A stretch of 64,000 nt of DNA, from positions 1-64,000 of the forward strand of contig JACQZW010000031.1 in NCBI GenBank assembly GCA_016213675.1. The letters run 5' to 3'. Source of the stretch: Acidobacteriota bacterium. Its GTDB lineage: Bacteria; Acidobacteriota; Thermoanaerobaculia; Thermoanaerobaculales; Thermoanaerobaculaceae. A model generated the notes under the pieces. That model was not told where the DNA came from, ran no database searches, and saw only the letters and a list, made by a program, of their open reading frames with translations. This document shows positions 46,273 through 53,922 of this stretch, piece after piece; position 1 is the stretch's first letter, and every line of letters begins with the position of its first letter. The translations under genes and the position numbers were made by a program.

Positions 46273-46278
46273 ATGCTA
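46273..46278 (-). promoter_or_regulatory. -10-like hexamer, leaderless start of hflX
   Basis: TAGCAT on the minus strand, 7 nt before the ATG at 46265. No Shine-Dalgarno sequence is present in between. Confidence 0.5.
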
Positions 46279-46320
46279 GGGTTAGCCAGCGAATCGGTCA
46301 ATGCTCGCCGGGAGGCGGCC

Positions 46321-46974
46321 ATGGATCCTTACCTCGCTTTCGCCCTGCGGCTCGTCATCGCGACGCTCCTCGGCGGCCTCATCGGCCTGCAGCGGGAGCT
46401 GTCCGGCAAGCCCGCCGGGCTGCGCACGAACCTGCTGATCTGCCTCGGCGCGGCGCTCGTCACGCAGATCTCCCTGGCGCTGCCCACCGCGCTCGTGGCA
46501 GGCGATCCGGCCCGCATCGCCGCGCAGATCGTTTCCGGGATCGGCTTCCTCGGCGCCGGGACGATCATGCGTTCGCGCCACGCCGTCCACGGGCTGACGT
46601 CGGCCGCGACGATCTGGGTCGTGGCGGCAGTCGGCCTGGCGGTGGGCGCCGGGTTCGAGCGACAGGCGGCGCTGGGCACCGCGTTGATCCTCATCGCCCT
46701 CACCGTCCTCGGCTCCGTCGAGAAGCGACTCCTCGGCCAGGAGACGGTCACGATGATCCTCGCCTTCACCGACTCGGCGCCCGACCCGCAGCAGTTGCTC
46801 GCCCGCGGCCGGGTCCGGCGGCGGGTGCTGCGATCGCAGTGGACCAGCTCGCCCGGCGGGGTCTCCCGCCTCGAGGTCTCGTGGCGGGGGGCTGCCGCCG
46901 ACATCGCGACGGTGCGCGAGGTCGCGGCGAGGACGCCCGGACTCTCCGTGGTGAGCTGGGAGATCGAGGAGTGA
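46321..46974 (+). CDS. MgtC/SapB family membrane protein
   Basis: A 217-residue protein with about four N-terminal hydrophobic helices (about 5-140) and an ACT-like C-terminal domain (about 150-217). LRLVIATLLGGLIGLQREL and GIGFLGAGTIM are the family's core motifs; MgtC proteins are inner-membrane factors linked to magnesium limitation and virulence, though their activity is unresolved. GGAGG lies 6 nt before the ATG. It diverges from hflX by about 55 nt. Confidence 0.9.
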   Translation: MDPYLAFALRLVIATLLGGLIGLQRELSGKPAGLRTNLLICLGAALVTQISLALPTALVAGDPARIAAQIVSGIGFLGAGTIMRSRHAVHGLTSAATIWVVAAVGLAVGAGFERQAALGTALILIALTVLGSVEKRLLGQETVTMILAFTDSAPDPQQLLARGRVRRRVLRSQWTSSPGGVSRLEVSWRGAAADIATVREVAARTPGLSVVSWEIEE

Positions 46975-46992
46975 AGGGGAACGCCCCCACCT

Positions 46993-47042
46993 TCCCCGGG
47001 GTCCCGGGTCCGGGGTCCCGGGTCCCGGGTTCGGGCCACCGA
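46993..47042. repeat. GGGTCCCGGG-type repeat before the methyltransferase gene
   Basis: Tandem imperfect GGGTCCCGGG units followed by a GC-rich tract in the gap between mgtC and the homocysteine methyltransferase gene. The clearest example of the class in a purely intergenic place. Confidence 0.6.
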
Positions 47043-47074
47043 CCCCCGGCCGGCCCCCACCCGGGAACGCAAGG

Positions 47075-47965
47075 ATGAAGCCGGAGGAGCTGGCGGGCTG
47101 GCTGCAGGAGCGGCCGCGGGTGCTCGACGGGGCGATGGGCAGCGAGCTGCTCCGGCGCGGCGTCCGCGCGGCGGGGACGCTGTGGGGCGTCGGGGCGCTG
47201 CTCGAGGCGCCCGGCGAGGTGCGCGCCGTCCACCGCGACCACGCCGCGGCCGGCGCCGAGGCGCTCACCGCCGCGACGTTCCGGGTCGCACCCTACTCGC
47301 TGCGCACCCTCGGGCTCGAGCGCCGCGCCGCCGAGCTGGCCTCCCTCGCCGTCCGGCTGGCCCACGACGGCGCGGCCGAGGCCGGCCGCACGGCCATCGT
47401 GCTCGGGTCGATGACCACCCTGGAGGACTGCTGGCGGCCCGACCTCGTGCCCGACGACGCCACTCTCGCGCGCGAGCACGGTGCAACCGCGGCCCTGCTC
47501 GCCGCTGCCGGCTGCGACGCGCTGTTGCTCGAAACGTTCAACACGTCCCGCGAGGCGCGCCTGGCGGCCGCGGCCGCGGCGACGACCGGTCTCGCGGTGG
47601 TGGTTTCGTTCACCTGCATCGCCGGAGGCCGCCTGCTGTCCGGCGAGGATGCGGCCGACGCCGCCCGTGCCGTGGAGCTCGAGGGCCCGGTCGCGGTCGG
47701 CGTCAACTGCACCCGCCGCGACGAGGTGATGCCGGCGCTCGCCCGCATCGCCGGCGCGACCGGGCGGCCGCTCGTGGCCTACGCCAACAACGCCTGGTCC
47801 GCGGCCGACTCGCCTTGGCTGCGGGACGATCCAGCCGGGCCCGAGCTCTACGCCCTTCGCGCCGTCGCCTGGTCGGCCGCCGGCGCCCGCCTGGTCGGCG
47901 GCTGTTGCGGGACCACGCCCGCGCACATCGAGGCGGTCGCTCGCGCCCTCCGCGCGGGGCGGTAG
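47075..47965 (+). CDS. homocysteine S-methyltransferase family protein
   Basis: A 296-residue Pfam02574-type TIM-barrel enzyme that moves a methyl group to homocysteine from a donor such as S-methylmethionine, betaine or methyl-cobalamin. LDGAMGSEL (17-25) starts the barrel, FNTSREA marks the catalytic region, and the zinc ligands are Cys212 (GVNC) and the pair Cys277-Cys278 in GGCCGTTPAHI. Donor is not predictable. No folate or B12 domain is fused, unlike MetH. AAGG lies close to the ATG. The stop TAG forms the start of nadC's -10 hexamer. Confidence 0.85.
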   Translation: MKPEELAGWLQERPRVLDGAMGSELLRRGVRAAGTLWGVGALLEAPGEVRAVHRDHAAAGAEALTAATFRVAPYSLRTLGLERRAAELASLAVRLAHDGAAEAGRTAIVLGSMTTLEDCWRPDLVPDDATLAREHGATAALLAAAGCDALLLETFNTSREARLAAAAAATTGLAVVVSFTCIAGGRLLSGEDAADAARAVELEGPVAVGVNCTRRDEVMPALARIAGATGRPLVAYANNAWSAADSPWLRDDPAGPELYALRAVAWSAAGARLVGGCCGTTPAHIEAVARALRAGR

Positions 47966-47968
47966 AAT
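47963..47968 (+). promoter_or_regulatory. -10-like hexamer overlapping the stop codon, start of nadC
   Basis: TAGAAT, whose first three bases are the stop codon of the methyltransferase gene. It lies 6 nt before the nadC ATG. Confidence 0.55.
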
Positions 47969-47974
47969 CCGCTC

Positions 47975-48820
47975 ATGCACCCTCTCCCCGAGCCGTACGC
48001 GACGCACCTGCCACCGCTGCTCGCGGCGGCGTTCGCAGAAGACCTGCCGGACATCACCTCCGTCGCGGTGTTCGCGCCCGATGACCGGCTCTCCGCCGTC
48101 CTGGTGGCCAAGCAGGACGGGGTCCTCGCCGGCATGCCGGCGTTCGAGGCGGCCTTCGCCTTCCTCGACCCGTCGTGCGAGGCGGACGTCCTCCACTCGG
48201 ACGCCGAGACGGTCGGCGCCGGCTGCATCGTCGCGCACGTCGGCGGGCGGGCCAGGTCCGTCCTCGCCGCCGAGCGGACCGCCCTCAACTTCGCCTGCCA
48301 GCTCTCGGGGATTGCCACGCTCACACACGCCTTCGCCGACGCGCTGATCGGTATTCAGTGCCGGGTCCTCGACACCCGCAAGACCACCCCGGGCTGGCGA
48401 GCCCTCGAGAAGCACGCCGTCCGCTGCGGCGGGGGAACGAACCACCGCATGGGGCTCTTCGACGCCGCGATGCTCAAGGACACCCACCTCGCCGCCGCCG
48501 GATCGATCAGCGGCGCGGTCGACAAGGTGCGGCAGCGCTGGGGCGCCGAGATCCCGCTCGTGGTCGAGTGCGCCACCCTCGAGATGGTGATGGACTCCCT
48601 GGACTGTGCCGTCGGCCACATCATGCTCGACAACATGGACGTGGCGACGATGCGCGAGGCCGTCGGACTGGTCGACGGCCGGGCGAAGGTCGAGGCGTCT
48701 GGCGGCATCACCCTGGAGAACGCCCGCGAGATCGCCCTGACGGGAGTCGACTACATCTCCGTGGGCGCCCTCACCCACTCCGCGCCGGCCCTCGACCTGT
48801 CGCTCAAGGTGATCGTATGA
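47975..48820 (+). CDS. nadC: nicotinate-nucleotide pyrophosphorylase, carboxylating (NadC)
   Basis: Quinolinate phosphoribosyltransferase: quinolinate plus PRPP to nicotinate mononucleotide, releasing CO2. The 281 residues contain AERTALNFACQLSGIAT, LDTRKTTPGWRALEKHAVRCGGGTNHRMGLFD (family core, read in parts) and the C-terminal VEASGGITLENAREIA and DYISVGALTHS. The ATG is 6 nt after TAGAAT; the end overlaps nadB (ATGA). Confidence 0.96.
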   Translation: MHPLPEPYATHLPPLLAAAFAEDLPDITSVAVFAPDDRLSAVLVAKQDGVLAGMPAFEAAFAFLDPSCEADVLHSDAETVGAGCIVAHVGGRARSVLAAERTALNFACQLSGIATLTHAFADALIGIQCRVLDTRKTTPGWRALEKHAVRCGGGTNHRMGLFDAAMLKDTHLAAAGSISGAVDKVRQRWGAEIPLVVECATLEMVMDSLDCAVGHIMLDNMDVATMREAVGLVDGRAKVEASGGITLENAREIALTGVDYISVGALTHSAPALDLSLKVIV

Positions 48821-50409
48821 GGCTCGACGATCGCGAACGGAGCCAGGTCCTCGTCCTCGGGACCGGGGTCGCGGGGCTCGCCGCCGCCCTCGGCGCCGCC
48901 GAGCAGGGCGCGGACGTGCTTCTCGTCTGCCGCGCGGCCGAGCCGAACACGACCAACACGTCGTGGGCGCAGGGCGGGATCGTCTTCCGCGGCGACGGCG
49001 ATTCCCCCGACCTGCTCGCCGGCGACATCCTCGAGGCCGGCGCGCAGTACGGCCTCCCGGCCGCCGCCGAGTACCTCGCCACGATGGGTCCGCGGCTCGT
49101 CCAGGAGTGGCTCATCGACCGGCTCGGTGTCCCCTTCGACCGCCGACCCGACGGGTCGCTCGATCTCGCCCTCGAGGCCGCCCACTCGGTGCCCCGCATC
49201 CTCCACGCCCAGGACCACAGCGGCGCAGCGATCGAGGATGCACTGCTGCAGGCGGTCCGGGACCACCCCAGGATCCGGCTGCTGCCGGGCTACCAGGCCG
49301 TCGATTTGCTCACCACCCACCACCACTCCCGGCGGGCCGTCGACCGCTACGCCCTGAAGAACCGGTGCGTCGGCGCCTACCTGCTCGAGGTCGCGACCGG
49401 CCGCGTCTGCACGGTGTTCGCCGGCGCGACCATCCTTGCCACCGGAGGTGCCGGGGCGCTCTACGTCCACACCTCGAACCAGCCCTCGTGCATCGGCTCC
49501 GGGGTCGCCATGGCGTCGCGAGCGGGCGCACGACTGCTCAACCTCGAGTTCATCCAGTTCCACCCCACGTGCCTGTACGTCCCCGGAGCACCGCGCCACC
49601 TCATCACCGAGGCGTTACGCGGTGCCGGCGCGAAGCTCGTCAACCACGCCGGCTGGAAGTTCATGCGCCGCTACCATCCGAACGGCTCGCTGGCGCCGCG
49701 CGACGTGGTCACGCGGGCGATCGTCGACGAGATGCACCGCACCGGCGCCGAGTGCGTCTTCCTCGACCTCGGAGGCAAGGGCAGCGAGCTGGTGGAACGG
49801 TTCCCGACGGTCGCCGAGTCGTGTGCCCGGTACGGGATCGACATCGCCAGCGAGCGGATTCCCGTCGTGCCGGCCGCGCACTACACCTGCGGGGGTGTGG
49901 TCTCCGACCTCCGCGGCCGGGCGACCGTTCCCGGCCTGTACGCCGCCGGCGAGGTCGCGTGCACGGGAGTCCACGGCGCCAACCGCCTCGCCTCGACCTC
50001 GCTGCTCGAGGGGCTCGTGTTCGGGATGACGGCGGGCCACGACGCGGTCGGCCGGGTCCGCGAGTACCCGCTCGAGGACGAGCTGTGTGCCGACATCCCC
50101 GACTGGGAGCCGGTGACCGGACCGTCCAACGAGGACCCGGCGCTCATCGCGCAGGACTGGTCGGCCGTGCGGCACACGATGTGGAATTACGTGGGTATCG
50201 TGCGCACCCGCGAGCGGCTCGAACGGGCCGTCGCTGACCTCCGCCACCAGCAGGTCCGCCTGACCGAGTTCTACCGCCGCACGCCGATGTCGGCGGTCCT
50301 CGTCGACCTCACCCACGGCTGCCATGCCGCCGGGCTGATCGCCGACGCCGCGCGCCGCAACCCCACGTCGGTCGGCTGCCACTACCTCGCGACCCGCGAG
50401 GGCGCGTAG
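48817..50409 (+). CDS. nadB: L-aspartate oxidase (NadB)
   Basis: Flavoenzyme that oxidises L-aspartate to iminoaspartate, first step of NAD synthesis; uses oxygen or fumarate as acceptor. The 530 residues contain the FAD-binding GTGVAGLAAA near the N-terminus, TSWAQGGI, HPTCLY, RIPVVPAAHYTCGGV and GEVACTGVHGANRLASTS, all family landmarks. The start is the ATG overlapping nadC's TGA. The NadA partner, which makes quinolinate, is not in the window. Follows nadC in one coupled unit. Confidence 0.95.
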   Translation: MRLDDRERSQVLVLGTGVAGLAAALGAAEQGADVLLVCRAAEPNTTNTSWAQGGIVFRGDGDSPDLLAGDILEAGAQYGLPAAAEYLATMGPRLVQEWLIDRLGVPFDRRPDGSLDLALEAAHSVPRILHAQDHSGAAIEDALLQAVRDHPRIRLLPGYQAVDLLTTHHHSRRAVDRYALKNRCVGAYLLEVATGRVCTVFAGATILATGGAGALYVHTSNQPSCIGSGVAMASRAGARLLNLEFIQFHPTCLYVPGAPRHLITEALRGAGAKLVNHAGWKFMRRYHPNGSLAPRDVVTRAIVDEMHRTGAECVFLDLGGKGSELVERFPTVAESCARYGIDIASERIPVVPAAHYTCGGVVSDLRGRATVPGLYAAGEVACTGVHGANRLASTSLLEGLVFGMTAGHDAVGRVREYPLEDELCADIPDWEPVTGPSNEDPALIAQDWSAVRHTMWNYVGIVRTRERLERAVADLRHQQVRLTEFYRRTPMSAVLVDLTHGCHAAGLIADAARRNPTSVGCHYLATREGA

Positions 50410-50454
50410 CCGACAGCGGGCGCCGATCAAGCAGGATCCGGCTGACGAACCCGG

Positions 50455-50901
50455 TCAGACAGCGGCGAGCACCTCGCGGCGTACGGCCGCGAGGACATCC
50501 GGCATGGCAGCCGAGACCGGCCGCGACAGCTCGAGTGACCATCCGATCCGCTCGGGCTCGACGCCGATCACGACCACCTCGGGGGCCTCGTCCCGCCCCG
50601 CGAGAGCGAGCGCGCGGGAGAGGTCGAAGCCGTGCAAGCCGGCAATGACTCCCGGACGTTCGACGTCCGCGAAGTCGATCCGGTACACCGACCCAGGTGG
50701 CCCACCTGCCTGCACCGCGTCGACCACCACGACCCGCCCCGCCCGTTCGAGCGCCGGAAGGGCGTCGAGCAACGCCGTTCCGACGTCCAGGACCTCGGCG
50801 TCCAGCTCGCCGGGCCCGGCGCGGAGGGCACGCGCGGCGTGCACCCCGATCCCCTCGTCGCCGAGCAGCAGGTTGCCGAGACCGAGGACCAGCGTCGTCA
50901 C
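50455..50901 (-). CDS. hyaD: [NiFe] hydrogenase maturation protease (HyaD/HupD)
   Basis: A 148-residue endopeptidase that removes the C-terminal extension of the hydrogenase large subunit after nickel insertion. GLGNLLLGDEGIGVHA holds the nickel-sensing Glu, and VVVDAVQAGGPPGSVYRI and a conserved His region (GLHGFDLSRAL) follow, as in HyaD/HupD. It starts with GTG, 4 nt after the large-subunit gene, so it is the last gene of the hydrogenase operon. Confidence 0.9.
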   Translation of the reverse strand: MTTLVLGLGNLLLGDEGIGVHAARALRAGPGELDAEVLDVGTALLDALPALERAGRVVVVDAVQAGGPPGSVYRIDFADVERPGVIAGLHGFDLSRALALAGRDEAPEVVVIGVEPERIGWSLELSRPVSAAMPDVLAAVRREVLAAV

Positions 50902-50905
50902 GGCC

Positions 50906-52354
50906 TCACGTCGCCAACCCGGTCCGCAGCACCGTGACCGGCGCGCCGCCGGGACGCATGACGTGGACGGCGCAGGACAGGCAAGGGTCGAACGAGTGGA
51001 TGACGCGCAGCGCCTCGATGGGCCGGTTCGGGTCCATCACCGAAGTGCCCACGAGTGCTTGCTCCATCGGCCCGCGCACGCCGGCGTCGTCGCGCGGCGA
51101 CGCGTTCCAGCACGTCGGCGTGATCACCTGGTAGCGGGACAGCTTCCCCCCGCTGATTGCGACCCAGTGGCCGAGGGCCCCGCGTGGCGCCTCGGTGAGG
51201 CCCACTCCAGACCCGCTCGTGGGCGTGTCGTACCCAGTGAACGGAGGAACGCCGACCTGCAGCTCATCCAGCCAGCGATCCATCGCCTGGCCGACCTTGA
51301 CGGCCTCACGCGCCCGCGCGAGGTGTCGGTGCATCACCCCGACGCCGGAGCGGTAGTCGCCGTTGACCCACATCCGGGCCAGGGGACCGGCCTCGAACGG
51401 CTTGCCGCCGTAGCGGGGCGCCTTGAGCCACGAGTAGCCCTGCGGCTTCGGGTAGACCGGCTGGGTGCTCCCGGCGGCGGGGTGCAGCCCGGTCGTCGAG
51501 TCCTCGTACCACGACGCCGTGACGTGCTCGGTAATCTGAGCCGCGTTGAACGAGGTGTCGCGGCTGCCGCTGCGCGTCCCGGCCCCGTCCTGGATCCCGG
51601 TCTTGAGCAGCTTCGCCGACCCGTCGTTGCTCTCCTCGAACACGCCGAACGAGAGGAGCTTGCGCACGCCGGCGCCGACGTTCTTGTAGTCGGTGTACAC
51701 GGCGGCGACCGCCTCGACGTCGGGAACGTAGGTGTCGCTGATGAACGTGCGCAACCAGGTCAACTGGGCGCGGAACGCCGCGACGGCGGCCGCGGTCGGC
51801 GCCAGCGTGAACCCTCCGGGAACGTAGGTGTGCGGCGACGGCATCCGCCCGCCGAAGATCGCGCCCATCTCGTGCGCCCGGCGCCGCGCCTCGAGCGAGG
51901 CCACCAGGTGCGGTACCAGGTCGGCGAGTCGCGGGTCGTCGCGCAGCTCGAAGTCCCAGGCCGGCGTCCACGGCGCCTTCTGCGGTCCCCTGACGTAGTC
52001 GAGCGCCGCGAGCAGGTAGAAGTGGAGCAGGTGGGACTGCAGGTAGTTGGCGCCCAGCACCAGGTTGCGCAGCAGCCGGGCGTTGGTGCTCTGGACGAGG
52101 CCCGCCGCCTTCTCCAGCGCCAGCGTCGACGCCAACCCGTGGGACACCGGGCAGACGCCGCAGATCCGCTCGGTGATGACCGGTGCATCGGTCGGCGCCC
52201 GCCCCTGCAGCAGCGTCTCGAAGCCGCGGAAGAGCGTCCCGGTGCAGCGTGCATCGGTGATCGAGTTCCGTCCGTTGACCCAGTCGATGGTGACCTCGAC
52301 CTTGAGGTGCCCCTCGATCCGCGTCACCGGGTCCATCACGGTGATCGTCGCCAT
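50906..52354 (-). CDS. hyaB: [NiFe] hydrogenase large subunit
   Basis: Catalytic subunit of a periplasmic uptake hydrogenase, 482 residues. The nickel ligands are the pairs CxxC at each end: RICGVCPVSH (Cys65, Cys68) and DPCLSCAVH (456-464: Cys458, Cys461). The 18-residue extension after His464 (VMRPGGAPVTVLRTGLAT) is cleaved by the adjacent HyaD, consistent with an active maturation pathway. Cys replaces no Sec here, so this is not a [NiFeSe] enzyme. It follows the small subunit with a 42-nt gap. Confidence 0.95.
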   Translation of the reverse strand: MATITVMDPVTRIEGHLKVEVTIDWVNGRNSITDARCTGTLFRGFETLLQGRAPTDAPVITERICGVCPVSHGLASTLALEKAAGLVQSTNARLLRNLVLGANYLQSHLLHFYLLAALDYVRGPQKAPWTPAWDFELRDDPRLADLVPHLVASLEARRRAHEMGAIFGGRMPSPHTYVPGGFTLAPTAAAVAAFRAQLTWLRTFISDTYVPDVEAVAAVYTDYKNVGAGVRKLLSFGVFEESNDGSAKLLKTGIQDGAGTRSGSRDTSFNAAQITEHVTASWYEDSTTGLHPAAGSTQPVYPKPQGYSWLKAPRYGGKPFEAGPLARMWVNGDYRSGVGVMHRHLARAREAVKVGQAMDRWLDELQVGVPPFTGYDTPTSGSGVGLTEAPRGALGHWVAISGGKLSRYQVITPTCWNASPRDDAGVRGPMEQALVGTSVMDPNRPIEALRVIHSFDPCLSCAVHVMRPGGAPVTVLRTGLAT

Positions 52355-52396
52355 GTCGACCTCCTGCTCAGACGAGGACGCCCCTGTGGGCGCTCG

Positions 52397-53302
52397 TCAC
52401 ACCACCTGCCCCTTGTAGAAGGAGCTCCATCCGTGCGGGAACTTGCTGCTCGTGCAGCCGATGCAGGTCGAGTTGGCCCCGATGCACCAGTTGGCGCCGC
52501 CGTTCCACAACCGGGTCGGGCAGTCCGACCTGGTCTCGGGCCCCTTGCAGCCGACCGCCTTGAGGCACCGTCCCTGCTCGGCGAAGGTGCTCGCCTCCTG
52601 CGTGCCCTTCCGCGGGCAGCGGTCGTGCACCGAGCGTGCGTAGAGCGCGGTGGGCCGCCCCTCGGAATCGAGCGCAGGCGGGTTCCCGGCGAGCAACTGG
52701 GCGATCGTCCACACCACCCAGTCCGGGTGGACCGGGCATCCCGGGATGTTGATCGCCGGTCGGCCGGTGAAGGTACGCACGTCCATCACGCCTGTCGGCG
52801 ACGCCGGGCCGCCCGGGATGCCTCCATAGGCGGCGCAAGTCCCGATCGACAGAATGGCGAGCGCGTTCGGCGCCAGGACCTGGACCGCCTCCATCGCGGT
52901 CACGTCGTGACCGTCGTCGGTCCACAGCATGCAGGCGTTGCCGCCGAACGCGGTCGGGATGCCACCCTCGATGGCCAGGACGTACTGGCCGTTCGCGGCA
53001 CTGTAGAGCGTGTCCACGGCGAGGTCCCCGGCCGCACCCATCAGGTTCGGGTGGTAGGCGAGGTCGATGGTGTTGACCAGCAGGTCCGCGATGTCGGTCG
53101 GATGGTCCGTCGAGATCCGGTTCGCCAGCGACACCGTGCAGCCCGTGCAGTTCGAGCACGCCAGCCAGATCACCGCCGGGAGCCCGACCGCATCCGCGGC
53201 CAGCGCGACCTGGAGCCGGCCGACGACGGACTGCGACAGCCCAAGAGCGGCCGCCGAGTTGACGCAGTACTTGAGGAACTTCCTTCTGTCTACGGTCCGC
53301 AT
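52397..53302 (-). CDS. hyaA: [NiFe] hydrogenase small subunit
   Basis: Electron-transfer subunit (301 residues) carrying three Fe-S clusters. A twin-arginine signal (VDRRKFLKY, residues 4-12) exports the folded heterodimer. After cleavage near AADAV, WLACSNCTGC (46-55) supplies the proximal cluster. GTCAAYGG, GCPVHPD and the C-terminal cysteine-rich block (CPRKG, CLKAVGCKGP, CPTRLW, CIGANSTCIGC) supply the others. No cytochrome b subunit gene follows, so electrons must leave to another carrier. The ATG has GGGGGG 4 nt upstream. A perfect hairpin lies 19 nt upstream of the start. Confidence 0.93.
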   Translation of the reverse strand: MRTVDRRKFLKYCVNSAAALGLSQSVVGRLQVALAADAVGLPAVIWLACSNCTGCTVSLANRISTDHPTDIADLLVNTIDLAYHPNLMGAAGDLAVDTLYSAANGQYVLAIEGGIPTAFGGNACMLWTDDGHDVTAMEAVQVLAPNALAILSIGTCAAYGGIPGGPASPTGVMDVRTFTGRPAINIPGCPVHPDWVVWTIAQLLAGNPPALDSEGRPTALYARSVHDRCPRKGTQEASTFAEQGRCLKAVGCKGPETRSDCPTRLWNGGANWCIGANSTCIGCTSSKFPHGWSSFYKGQVV

Positions 53303-53320
53303 CGTGCCCCCCTTCTCGTC

Positions 53321-53342
53321 GGGCTGCGGTGAGCCGCAGCCC
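53321..53342 (-). promoter_or_regulatory. perfect leader hairpin of the hydrogenase operon
   Basis: GGGCTGCGG/CCGCAGCCC, a 9-bp perfect stem with a 4-nt loop, 19 nt upstream of the small-subunit ATG. On the minus-strand transcript it could affect mRNA stability or translation. Confidence 0.55.
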
Positions 53343-53474
53343 CAGGTAGCGGTTGTCATTCGGGCCCGTTTCCCGCCGGGCGGGGAAGGTTGGCGGCCCC
53401 GCGCCCCAACCCCCCCCGCACTACGCCCGGATCTCCCGCCCCAGCGCATGGTGTGGGATCTCCGGCCCGCAGTC

Positions 53475-53490
53475 TGTGACATGAATTACA
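53475..53490. promoter_or_regulatory. CRP/FNR-superfamily-type operator
   Basis: TGTGACATGAATTACA, a near-palindrome of the TGTGA-N6-TCACA type with one mismatch (TTACA in the right half), in an A/T-rich island about 173 nt upstream of the hydrogenase start codon. The regulator is unknown. Confidence 0.5.
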
Positions 53491-53735
53491 TTTACTGAGT
53501 AGGATTTACACACAATTGAGACGCGATCACCGAGATCTCACGGGCGCCACAAACAGCCTCCCGTCTTGCCGAAGCTCCACCAGTGGACCCGTGCATCTCC
53601 GTCGCCCTTCCGGCACCGGTCGCCACACCGACTCGCGTGACGGATGCCACTACGTGACGGGCTCGCCGGCGACGCGGCGGGGTGGAGTGGGGTCCCCGGG
53701 CCGCAGGACGCGACTGAACCCCGGCGAGGGGTCCG

Positions 53736-53922
53736 CTAGCCCGGATTATTCGTGGGGCATCGTCGCGAGGGCGCGGAGATGGCTGTCATGGCGGGCGCAC
53801 GTAGGGGTGAGAGCCCGAAGGCGTACTGCGCACCGTACGTCGAGGGGTCGAACCCCGAGTACGCCCGCCCGGGCGCCCATCACCGCGGCCGCAGTAGATG
53901 CCTCATGAATAGTGCGGGCTAG
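53736..53922. mobile_element. MITE-like element with 26-bp terminal inverted repeats
   Basis: Ends 53736-53761 (CTAGCCCGGATTATTCGT...) and 53897-53922 (complement CTAGCCCGCACTATTCAT...) match at 22 of 26 positions when one is inverted. The 135-bp interior has no gene and is rich in inverted repeats: GGCGTACT/AGTACGCC and a GGGG/CCCC hairpin. No transposase is present, so it would be a non-autonomous element. Its right end overlaps the stop codon of kup (53919-53921). I see no clear target-site duplication. Confidence 0.6.

Larger units (their letters stand above)
53303..53735. other. hydrogenase upstream region
   Basis: No gene seen. It holds the leader hairpin (53321-53342), a CRP/FNR-type site (53475-53490) within an unusually A/T-rich island (about 53472-53520), and further GC-rich DNA up to the MITE-like element at 53736. 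Confidence 0.55.

Noticed and set aside
50906..52354. [NiFeSe] hydrogenase using the tRNA-Sec found nearby
   Set aside because: The C-terminal nickel motif reads DPCLSCAVH with Cys, not an in-frame TGA, so this large subunit does not need selenocysteine.
53762..53896. A c-di-AMP (ydaO) riboswitch controlling kup, or a tRNA-like/group II intron fragment
   Set aside because: It lies downstream of kup, not upstream, on the wrong side for control, and the conserved riboswitch core is not visible. The GGGGTCGAACCCC hairpin and acceptor-like stems overlap and cannot form a full tRNA. The flanking inverted repeats explain the region better.
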